DNA of 64,000 bases from UBA3792 sp045114775 (GTDB lineage: Bacteria; Bacillota; Clostridia; Christensenellales; CAG-138). The notes under the pieces were generated by a model, which was not told the origin of the DNA, did not search any database, and saw nothing but the letters and a program-made list of their open reading frames with translations. Made by a program: the position numbers and the translations under genes. The stretch lies in assembly GCA_045114775.1 (NCBI GenBank), contig JBGULC010000042.1:92579-156578 (forward strand), given 5' to 3'. Positions 16,529-22,724 of this stretch are shown in pieces; positions within the stretch are counted from its first letter, which is position 1, and the number at the start of each line of letters is the position of its first letter.

Positions 16529-18283
16529 TTATTCGCTGAACAGCCAATCGAAGAAGTCGTCAAAGTCGTCGCCGACCCACTCGTCCAGCCAGTCGGCAGC
16601 GATCGCGCCGATGTCCCAGAGCGTGTTGACCCAATCGCCCCAGTCGTGCTGCGAGATGTAGTCCGCCCAGGCGTCCCAGTCACTGAAGTCGAAGTAATCG
16701 TCCGCGGTCTCCACGTCGACAAACTTTTTCAGCCATGCGATATAGTCGCGATCGAGGCCGGCGTTCTGAAATACGCGCTGCAGCGTCTTATAAAACGCAG
16801 CGTCGCCGTACGGAAGCGTCACCGAAAGCCCTGCAAGCGTCCGCTCATTCGTCGTCGCGCGATAGTAGAGGACCGTCGTGTCGTATGTCGCCCGCAGCAG
16901 GTCGGACTTTGCGGAGGGGATGTTTGCCGCAAGGGACAAAAGATCGGTGATGCAGTAGTCGCTCAACGTATACCCGTCGGAGAAGCCCCAGCCGCCGACC
17001 GCCCGCGCAACGCACGGATGCGCGCGTCCGGTGGATTCATGCAGCTGACCGTAGTTTTTGGAGAGCAGGGTCTGCTCGTTCGCATAGGCGAACTCCAGCC
17101 ATGCGCGGAACAGCAGATTCACGTACGATTCATCGATCAGCGCAAGGGTCATGCTGCTGTTTTTGCGCTCGGTTTCGCAGACGGTGACGGAACTGTCGAT
17201 CACGATCCTTGCAAGCTCCGGCGTGGAGATCGCCGGATCCTCCGCAAGCGCGGTGAGCCATTCGGCATACGCCCAGCCGCACCCCGGCTCAAAGTCCTCG
17301 GAAAGCAGCGTGTAGTCGCAGTGATCGTACAGTGCGCAGGCGACCTCGAGCGACGACATCAGGCAGCAATCCATGCCGATCAGATCGAAGAAGACGCCGC
17401 CGTCCCGGAGCGCGATCTGCATCTCGTCGATGGTCAGCGTGGACGAATAGGTCTGATATTCGTCGTAGCCGAAGCCGTAGACCGGGCCGCCGCCGTGATT
17501 CCAAAAGAGCAGGATGTAGCGGTCCGCGGGATAGTTTTCCGCGCCCCAGCGGATGAAATCGGAAAGCGTCGCGGGGATCGTCGTATCAAGCTGACCGAGC
17601 GAATCGTCGACAAGCGTAAGACCGCGGTTTGTCAAGCGATAGCGCTGCGAGCGGTCCGAGGCGATCCCGTAGCGCGAAGACCAGCTCTTCGTGCCGACGG
17701 TCTCAATCAGGATGTTCACGCGGTCGCTCTTTTTTGCCGCGATCATTTCGGAAAGGTCGTCCGTCGCCTCGTGATGCTTGGATTCGAGGTCCGAGCCGTT
17801 CATCAGCACCAGAACCGTCACGGTATCCGTGCCGTCGTTACGGAGCTGCACCTGTTTCGGACGGACGGCATGCTGCGGCGCAGAGGTTCGTGTCGGCGCA
17901 GGCTCCACGGGCTCGTCGATGATCAGATAAACCGTCGGCGTGGGCGAGGGCGTGGGAGTGGGAGTAGGCGTCGGCGTGGGTGTCGGCGTGGGAGTGGGCG
18001 TCGGCGTCGGGGACGGCGTGGGCGTCGGCGCGGACGTGGGTACGGCGGTCCGTACGGGCGTCGGCGCGGGAGAAGTCTCGGTCGTGCGTTCGATCGGTGC
18101 GGACGCCGTCGCGAGAGACGCTTCGGTTTGCCGCCTGCCGCAGACGAAGGACCGGCTGCCGCATGTGCCGCAGGTGCAAAGACAGGTGCACAGCGAACCG
18201 ACCGCGATGACCAGCGCCGCGATCACAACGATCGCAGCGATCAGTCCGGTCAGCTTAGCGGCTTTGTGCGTTCCGCGTGCCAT
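16529..18283 (-). CDS. Clostripain-family (C11) cysteine protease, membrane-anchored
   Basis: Cysteine endopeptidase of clan CD, family C11. An N-terminal membrane segment (about 10-30) is followed by a Cys-rich stretch (CTCLCTCGTC), then a linker of about 17 Thr-Pro/Ser-Pro units (about 85-120). The catalytic domain has the His motif FWNHGGG (about 258-264) and the Cys motif IGMDCCLM (about 301-308), with GFGYDEYQ between them. 584 aa. GGAGG lies seven bases before the ATG. It leads the lipoprotein and M32 genes on the minus strand, a likely extracellular peptide-processing unit. Calcium activation or autocleavage cannot be judged here. Confidence 0.87.
   Translation of the reverse strand: MARGTHKAAKLTGLIAAIVVIAALVIAVGSLCTCLCTCGTCGSRSFVCGRRQTEASLATASAPIERTTETSPAPTPVRTAVPTSAPTPTPSPTPTPTPTPTPTPTPTPTPTPSPTPTVYLIIDEPVEPAPTRTSAPQHAVRPKQVQLRNDGTDTVTVLVLMNGSDLESKHHEATDDLSEMIAAKKSDRVNILIETVGTKSWSSRYGIASDRSQRYRLTNRGLTLVDDSLGQLDTTIPATLSDFIRWGAENYPADRYILLFWNHGGGPVYGFGYDEYQTYSSTLTIDEMQIALRDGGVFFDLIGMDCCLMSSLEVACALYDHCDYTLLSEDFEPGCGWAYAEWLTALAEDPAISTPELARIVIDSSVTVCETERKNSSMTLALIDESYVNLLFRAWLEFAYANEQTLLSKNYGQLHESTGRAHPCVARAVGGWGFSDGYTLSDYCITDLLSLAANIPSAKSDLLRATYDTTVLYYRATTNERTLAGLSVTLPYGDAAFYKTLQRVFQNAGLDRDYIAWLKKFVDVETADDYFDFSDWDAWADYISQHDWGDWVNTLWDIGAIAADWLDEWVGDDFDDFFDWLFSE
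17936..18026. repeat. Low-complexity repeat encoding a Thr-Pro linker
   Basis: Degenerate tandem hexamers of the GTCGGC/GTGGGC/GTGGGA type encode the (TP)n linker of the C11 protease on the minus strand. Copy number at such sites often varies by replication slippage; the repeat is a linker, not a regulatory array. Confidence 0.8.
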
Positions 18284-18339
18284 GGGCGCCTCCTTTGTTC
18301 ATAATATAACAGCATACCATATCATACGAAGAAATGCAA

Positions 18340-18855
18340 TCAGCGCTTGCCGCAAAGCCGGTAAAACGGGATGCGGAAACAGCGGCTTCCGAGCTTTTTT
18401 GCATACGGATCGCGCGCAGTTTGCCGATAGACTTTTCGGATCCCGAAGAAATACCGGAACGCGAGCCGCTGGCTCCGACGGTATACGTCGTCCGTGTCGA
18501 TCTCGACCGTACGGCATTTGCGCTCGATCGTTGGTTTTCGGAACAGCAGCGTCGAAACGTGCCGCAGACGCCGATACCCTTTCACGCAAAGATATGCGTT
18601 CAGGTGGTATTTCAGTTCAAACGTCATACAGCGCTCGGAGAACAGAAACGGTTCGCCGAATCGTTTCCGGTACGCCAGAGAGAGCGCTTCGGCGCAGAAT
18701 GCGCAAAGCCGATTCGATCCGAGATGCGCGGAAAGCGCTGCCCATTCGTCCGTCTGTTCGGAAAGGTCGACGCGAAAGCCCTCCCGGAGCACCTCGGTGC
18801 AGCGGAGCAGCAGCTTTTTTACGGTCTTCATTTCCTGTTTGTTCAGCGGTATCAT
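18340..18855 (-). CDS. Basic protein of unknown function, probably leaderless
   Basis: Unrecognised 171-aa protein, rich in Arg, Lys and Cys, without signal peptide or membrane segment. Seen in it are MIPLNKQEMKTVKKLLLRC at the start, FSERCMTFELKYHLNAYLC in the middle and a strongly basic C-terminal third (KPTIERKCRTVEI, FFGIRKVYRQTARD). The start at 18855 is chosen because a promoter ends six bases before it; the longer frame would run through that promoter and the ferredoxin gene. No Shine-Dalgarno is present. It stands alone between the protease and ferredoxin genes. Nucleic-acid binding is possible from charge only. Confidence 0.5.
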   Translation of the reverse strand: MIPLNKQEMKTVKKLLLRCTEVLREGFRVDLSEQTDEWAALSAHLGSNRLCAFCAEALSLAYRKRFGEPFLFSERCMTFELKYHLNAYLCVKGYRRLRHVSTLLFRKPTIERKCRTVEIDTDDVYRRSQRLAFRYFFGIRKVYRQTARDPYAKKLGSRCFRIPFYRLCGKR

Positions 18856-18861
18856 ACGGAT

Positions 18862-18890
18862 ATGGTAGCATATCGGAAGCTTTTTCGCAA
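18862..18890 (-). promoter_or_regulatory. Promoter predicting a leaderless transcript for the 171-aa gene
   Basis: On the minus strand TTGCGA (18885-18890) and TACCAT (18862-18867) have 17-base spacing, and the ATG (18855) comes six bases after the -10 box. No ribosome binding site is present. Confidence 0.6.
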
Positions 18891-18891
18891 T

Positions 18892-18920
18892 AAAAAACGG
18901 CTCCGCAAAGGAGCCGTTTT
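18892..18920 (-). terminator. Rho-independent terminator after the ferredoxin gene
   Basis: AACGGCTCC (18896-18904) pairs with GGAGCCGTT (18910-18918); on the minus strand it is followed by a six-base T-run. It lies 15 bases after the ferredoxin stop codon and just upstream of the next promoter. Confidence 0.88.
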
Positions 18921-18934
18921 CTGTGTCGTTCGGA

Positions 18935-19105
18935 TTATTCCGCCTTCGGTGCGCCCATCGGGCAAACCTCTGCGCAGTTGCCGCACTCGATGCAGAGATC
19001 GGGATTGATCTCATACTTGCCGTCGCCCTCAGCGATCGCCTCAACGGGGCACTCTGCCGCGCATGCGCCGCAGGAGATGCATTCATCAGTAATTTTGTAT
19101 GCCAT
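18935..19105 (-). CDS. 2[4Fe-4S] ferredoxin
   Basis: Small cytosolic electron carrier. Its 56 residues hold two cluster motifs, CISCGACAAECP and CIECGNCAEVCP, each CxxCxxCxxxCP. The start MAYKITDECIS at 19105 has GAGGAGG eight bases upstream; the longer in-frame start at 19138 overlaps the -10 box. It is monocistronic, with its own promoter (19137-19164) and terminator. Clostridial ferredoxins of this type serve oxidoreductases and hydrogenases; no partner enzyme is encoded next to it. Confidence 0.96.
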   Translation of the reverse strand: MAYKITDECISCGACAAECPVEAIAEGDGKYEINPDLCIECGNCAEVCPMGAPKAE

Positions 19106-19136
19106 TGTTTGTACCTCCTCATAAGATTTCATCCTC

Positions 19137-19164
19137 ATTATAGCAAATGTTTTTGATTTTGCAA
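19137..19164 (-). promoter_or_regulatory. Ferredoxin gene promoter
   Basis: On the minus strand TTGCAA (19159-19164) and a perfect TATAAT (19137-19142) are separated by 16 bases. The predicted start is about 25 bases upstream of the ATG, leaving room for the AGGAGG site. Confidence 0.8.
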
Positions 19165-19290
19165 CCGTTTTTTTTAACCATTTTTCACGATCTTATCCGC
19201 ACGAGTTTTGTCACGATTCTTCGACCTTTGTCCCATGCCTTTCTTTCGACAAGCGCCGCGGCGTAGGATATGGTTCGGAAAGGAGGCCGT

Positions 19291-20109
19291 ATGCAGTATT
19301 CGTTTCAACAGGGCCTTTTGAACATGCCGCCGAAGCGCGATCCGGACCGCCGTCTTCTGCTGCTTCCGATCGAACAGATCCGCACCGCGCCTAATCGGCT
19401 TCGGAAGAGCATGGACCGCGCGGCACTGTCCGAACTCATGATCAGCATCGCGCAGATCGGTCTCATAGAGCCGATCGTCGTGCGTCGGCAGCAGGACGGC
19501 TACGAGCTGATCGCGGGGGAACGGCGGCTCAAGGCGTGCAGACTTTTGGGCCACAAGGAGATCCCGTGTATCGTGGTGCAGGCGGGCGAGGAGCGCTGCG
19601 CGGTCATTGCGCTGTCCGAAAACCTCCAGCGGCGGCCGCTCCACTATCTGGAAGAGGCGGAACGGCTTCAGACGCTTCTCAAAAACGGCGCGTATACCGA
19701 GGAGCAGCTTTCGACCGTGCTCGGCAAGCACGACCCTTATCTTGAAAACCGTCTTCGGCTTCTGAAGCTTCCGGAAAAAACCCGCGTAAGACTTCGGACC
19801 GGCGGGCTTTCGGAGCGGCACGCGCGTTCGCTCCTGCGTCTCAACGACAGCGAGCGGCAGCAGCAGGCGATCGACCTCATCGAGCGGCGCAAGCTGACCG
19901 GTCCCGCCGCGGAACGTCTCGTTGATTCGATGACGCAGGCGCCCGGCGCCGCGCCGATGCGGATCCTGCGCTTCTCGCGCGATTGCCGCCTGTTCATCAA
20001 CAGCGTCAAATCCTGTATCGACCAGCTCGAGGGCTCCGGCGTCACCGCCGATCTTCAGGAGACCCGCCGCGACGACGGCGTCGATCTTCTGATCCGCGTC
20101 CGGACGTGA
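19291..20109 (+). CDS. ParB/Spo0J/Noc-family DNA-binding protein
   Basis: ParB-type CTP-dependent clamp that loads at a centromere-like or nucleoid-occlusion site. The N-terminal ParB/Srx domain has LLPIEQIRTAPNRLRK, then GERRLKACRLLG (C-motif 2) and LSENLQRRPLHYLEEAE (C-motif 3). A helix-turn-helix region follows (YTEEQLSTVLGKHDPYLENR), then a C-terminal domain. 272 aa. The start at 19291 has AAAGGAGG upstream. No parA, rsmG, gidA or gidB neighbour is seen, so the choice between ParB and Noc stays open; a lone gene would fit Noc better. Confidence 0.88.
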   Translation: MQYSFQQGLLNMPPKRDPDRRLLLLPIEQIRTAPNRLRKSMDRAALSELMISIAQIGLIEPIVVRRQQDGYELIAGERRLKACRLLGHKEIPCIVVQAGEERCAVIALSENLQRRPLHYLEEAERLQTLLKNGAYTEEQLSTVLGKHDPYLENRLRLLKLPEKTRVRLRTGGLSERHARSLLRLNDSERQQQAIDLIERRKLTGPAAERLVDSMTQAPGAAPMRILRFSRDCRLFINSVKSCIDQLEGSGVTADLQETRRDDGVDLLIRVRT

Positions 20110-20124
20110 TCCGGGCGTTTTTCA

Positions 20125-20153
20125 TTGACTTTCCGCGGCAGGTATTGTATATT
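20125..20153 (+). promoter_or_regulatory. Promoter for the zinc-ribbon membrane protein gene
   Basis: TTGACT (20125-20130) and TATATT (20148-20153) have 17-base spacing. The start codon is 39 bases further on, behind GGGAGGG. Confidence 0.72.
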
Positions 20154-20192
20154 GTACGTGTTGAACGATACATATTATGAGGGAGGGCAATT

Positions 20193-21377
20193 ATGGAGCA
20201 AGTGCAACAAAAACGGGGACTGCGCATCGTCGCGGCGATCATGTTTATTATGGTCTGCGTGGTGGAGATCATTTCCAACATCCGGTACATGTCGGATAAT
20301 TCGTGGATGTTCAGCGGCTCCGAGGCTGTGAAGAACGTCATATCGCGGATTGCCGGAGACCTGGTCTACTCCATCGCGATCTTTGCGATGATAGCGGCGG
20401 GGCTGTTCGCCGGGAAGAAGAGCAACGGACTGCGGTTCGCCTTTGGCGGGCTCTTTGCCGCATTGTTGGCGGCTGAGATCATTTGCATGATCGGAGAGAT
20501 CAGCTTTGAAGAAGCGCTCCGGTTCTATTGGCCCGAGTTTGTGGTGCTCATCGCCGCTGCAGCCGTTCTGTTTGCGGTCAAGCGGATCTCCTTGACAGGC
20601 GTCGGATTCTCGATGCTTGCGTGGATCCGTCTCTCCTCAATCATCAGCCCCCTGATCAAATACGGCAGGCTCGGCAGCTGGGAGAATGTCATGATAAACA
20701 TGTCCATTCTGCTTGCCTTTGCGTTTGCCGCGGTCGTCTGCTTCCTGAACGATTCGGAAAAGTGCTGCAGCGCGGCAAAACCGTTCGGCATCCTTGCGAT
20801 CGTATTTGCCGGGCTCTGGTACGTGATCACAGATATCATCACGGCGATACAGATTTCGGACCTCCGGGACATTGAGGACATTCTGGAAATACTGTCGTCG
20901 AGCTTCTCGTCGCTTTTGCTCTTCCTCGGCATACTGTTCGCCATGATCGCGATCGCATTCCGCAAAAAGGCGGTCCCGGCGAAGAGCATTGCGTATCAGC
21001 AGCCGCAATCCTATCAGGTCCCGCCGCAATACGGTCAGCCGTATCAGCAGCAGTGGCAGCCGCAGCAGCAGTATCAGCCGGTTCCGCCGCGGCCTGCGCA
21101 GCAGTGGCAGCCCCCGCAGCCGCAGCCGCAGCCGCAGTATCAGCCCGTCTCGCCGCAGCCCGCGCAGCAGTGGCAGCCCCCGCAGCCGCAGTATCAGCCG
21201 CCGCAGCCGCAGCCGCAGTATCAGCAGCCCTCGATGAAGCAGCAAACGCCGGTTCAGCAGCCGACGGAGTTCCCGCCGAAGGAGGCTTCGGAGGAAGTCT
21301 GGACCTGTCCGGTCTGCGGAACAGTGAGTCCGAAGTCCGCAAAGTTCTGCATGAACTGCGGCACAAAACAGGAATAA
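20193..21377 (+). CDS. Membrane protein with Pro/Gln repeats and a C-terminal zinc ribbon
   Basis: Unrecognised 394-aa protein. About seven membrane segments occupy residues 1-260. Residues 265-360 are a Pro/Gln/Tyr low-complexity linker with repeats like QPQYQPV and QQWQPPQPQ. The last 30 residues are a zinc ribbon with two knuckles (CPVCG and FCMNCG). GGGAGGG precedes the ATG. This membrane-linker-ribbon layout is common in uncultured Clostridia, with the ribbon presumably cytosolic. No enzyme motif is visible. It is single, with its own promoter, and converges with rsmA. Confidence 0.6.
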   Translation: MEQVQQKRGLRIVAAIMFIMVCVVEIISNIRYMSDNSWMFSGSEAVKNVISRIAGDLVYSIAIFAMIAAGLFAGKKSNGLRFAFGGLFAALLAAEIICMIGEISFEEALRFYWPEFVVLIAAAAVLFAVKRISLTGVGFSMLAWIRLSSIISPLIKYGRLGSWENVMINMSILLAFAFAAVVCFLNDSEKCCSAAKPFGILAIVFAGLWYVITDIITAIQISDLRDIEDILEILSSSFSSLLLFLGILFAMIAIAFRKKAVPAKSIAYQQPQSYQVPPQYGQPYQQQWQPQQQYQPVPPRPAQQWQPPQPQPQPQYQPVSPQPAQQWQPPQPQYQPPQPQPQYQQPSMKQQTPVQQPTEFPPKEASEEVWTCPVCGTVSPKSAKFCMNCGTKQE

Positions 21378-21409
21378 GCCGAATAGGGTAGTTCCGAACA
21401 ACGCAAATC

Positions 21410-21447
21410 AAAAAAGGCTTGCCGCAAGTGTTTGCGGCGAGCCTTTG
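21410..21447 (-). terminator. Terminator between the zinc-ribbon gene and rsmA
   Basis: A 15-bp stem (21413-21427 with 21432-21446, one wobble) separates convergent genes. The T-run is best on the minus strand, so it mainly serves rsmA, but it may act in both directions. Confidence 0.8.
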
Positions 21448-21464
21448 CTGCTTTTGATCTGCGG

Positions 21465-22253
21465 CTACAGAAGCCGGAACAGGGCAAGAAACGTTTCGGG
21501 CGAAAGCGTTTCCGCGCGCGTCTCGGGCGGGATGCCGAGCAAGCGCAGGGCCTCGTCCGCGTTCGGATAGGCCTTCAGGTTGTTTTTGATTGTTTTGCGC
21601 CGCATGGAAAGAAGCCCGGTGCAGAACGCAAAGAGTTTTGAAGGATCGGCGTCGGGCGCGTCGGTCCTTTTTGTCATACCGACGAAGACGGACTGCACGT
21701 CCGGGCTCGGATAAAAGCAGTCTTCCGGGAATGCTGCAAGCGTTTCCGCGTCATAATACAGGGAAACGAGGATCGACAGCGGGCCGTAGTTTTTGTCCTT
21801 CGGCGCGGCGAAAAAGCGTTCGGCGGCTTCCTTCTGCACCATGCAGTAGAAGGACTCCGGCAGCGCCTTAAGGACGGCAGTGCAAAGCGGCGTTGTGATG
21901 TAATAGGGCAGGTTGCCGACGACCGAAAACGGCTCTTTTGCGGCGCGGTAATCGAATTTCAGCGCGTCGCCGTGCACGACCGCAAGTTTCGGATGCGGAA
22001 GCGACGCGGCAAGATAGGACGCCATCGTTTCGTCCTTTTCGACGGCGGTGACAGAAACGCCTTTTTCCAGAAGAAGCGCGGTCAGGCCTCCGAGACCGGG
22101 ACCGATCTCGATCACGTTTTCCGAAAGCGTCATGCGATCGACGCAGGCGGAAAGCCGTTCGCCGTCGACGCAGAAGTTCTGCCCGAGCGCGCGGTTCGGC
22201 GAAGCGGAAAGCTCTTGTAATGCGGTTTTGACAAATTCGACGCTTGCTCTCAT
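21465..22253 (-). CDS. rsmA: 16S rRNA (adenine1518-N6/adenine1519-N6)-dimethyltransferase
   Basis: KsgA-type enzyme that dimethylates two adjacent adenosines in helix 45 of 16S rRNA, using S-adenosylmethionine. It contains NRALGQNFCVD, the SAM loop VIEIGPGLGGLTALLLEKG, and the catalytic NLPYYITTP (the NxPY motif). 262 aa is normal. The start MRASVEFVK at 22253 sits six bases after a -10 box and has no Shine-Dalgarno, so the mRNA is probably leaderless. It is single and convergent with the upstream plus-strand gene. Confidence 0.95.
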   Translation of the reverse strand: MRASVEFVKTALQELSASPNRALGQNFCVDGERLSACVDRMTLSENVIEIGPGLGGLTALLLEKGVSVTAVEKDETMASYLAASLPHPKLAVVHGDALKFDYRAAKEPFSVVGNLPYYITTPLCTAVLKALPESFYCMVQKEAAERFFAAPKDKNYGPLSILVSLYYDAETLAAFPEDCFYPSPDVQSVFVGMTKRTDAPDADPSKLFAFCTGLLSMRRKTIKNNLKAYPNADEALRLLGIPPETRAETLSPETFLALFRLL

Positions 22254-22259
22254 ACGCGC

Positions 22260-22288
22260 AGTATAGCACAGTTTGTCCCGTTCCGCAA
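22260..22288 (-). promoter_or_regulatory. rsmA promoter predicting a leaderless transcript
   Basis: On the minus strand TTGCGG (22283-22288) and TATACT (22260-22265) have 17-base spacing. Six bases (GCGCGT) separate the -10 box from the rsmA ATG at 22253. Confidence 0.7.
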
Positions 22289-22348
22289 GCGTATAGCCGC
22301 GCGGCAATCGGGCATACTGCTGAAAAGAACCGAAAGGAGATGCGCATA

Positions 22349-22591
22349 ATGAAACGATTCTTTTTGATCCCGCTGCTTGCGCTGCTGCTGGCGGCTGTCG
22401 GCTGCACATGCACCGTCAGCGAAAACAGCACGACGCCGACAAAGGCGCCCACTGCAAAGCCGACGGCGACCGCGACGACGGCCCCGACCGTGCAGCCGAC
22501 CGCCTCGGCAACGCCGGAGAGCACGGTCGCGCCGGTCATGCCGACCGAGCCGGCCGTTTCGCCGTCCGCGCCTGCCACCGCAGGAAACTGA
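22349..22591 (+). CDS. Small Thr/Pro/Ala-rich lipoprotein
   Basis: Putative 80-aa lipoprotein. Signal peptide with lipobox LLAAVGC (Cys19), then a tail made almost only of Thr, Pro, Ala, Ser and Val (TPTKAPTAKPTATAT and similar). There is no folded domain. AAAGGAG lies 9 bases before the ATG and a terminator follows the stop codon. Similar low-complexity tails occur in FtsQ and the exported proteins here, so it may be a spacer-like surface peptide or a decayed longer gene. Confidence 0.55.
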   Translation: MKRFFLIPLLALLLAAVGCTCTVSENSTTPTKAPTAKPTATATTAPTVQPTASATPESTVAPVMPTEPAVSPSAPATAGN

Positions 22592-22608
22592 GCACGGGAA
22601 ATATGACG

Positions 22609-22636
22609 AAACCGCTTCCGATCGGGAGCGGTTTTT
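22609..22636 (+). terminator. Rho-independent terminator after the small lipoprotein gene
   Basis: AACCGCT (22610-22616) pairs with AGCGGTT (22627-22633), with CCG/CGG pairing inside the loop, followed by a T-run. Confidence 0.8.
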
Positions 22637-22656
22637 GATTTCGACGGGAAATTCCC

Positions 22657-22685
22657 TTGCATCCGCGTCCGTCTTGCGGTATAAT
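22657..22685 (+). promoter_or_regulatory. feoAB promoter
   Basis: TTGCAT (22657-22662) and perfect TATAAT (22680-22685) have 17-base spacing. The start codon is 39 bases downstream. No Fur or DtxR palindrome was recognised by eye. Confidence 0.78.
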
Positions 22686-22724
22686 TGCCATCGTCAAAGA
22701 GGGGCGAACGGAGGCGGGGACGGC

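Noticed and set aside
17936..18026. Possible CRISPR or minisatellite array
   Set aside because: The repeats have no spacers and simply encode a Thr-Pro linker in frame.
22641..22724. Fur or DtxR box before feoAB
   Set aside because: No palindrome close to a known consensus was seen by eye.
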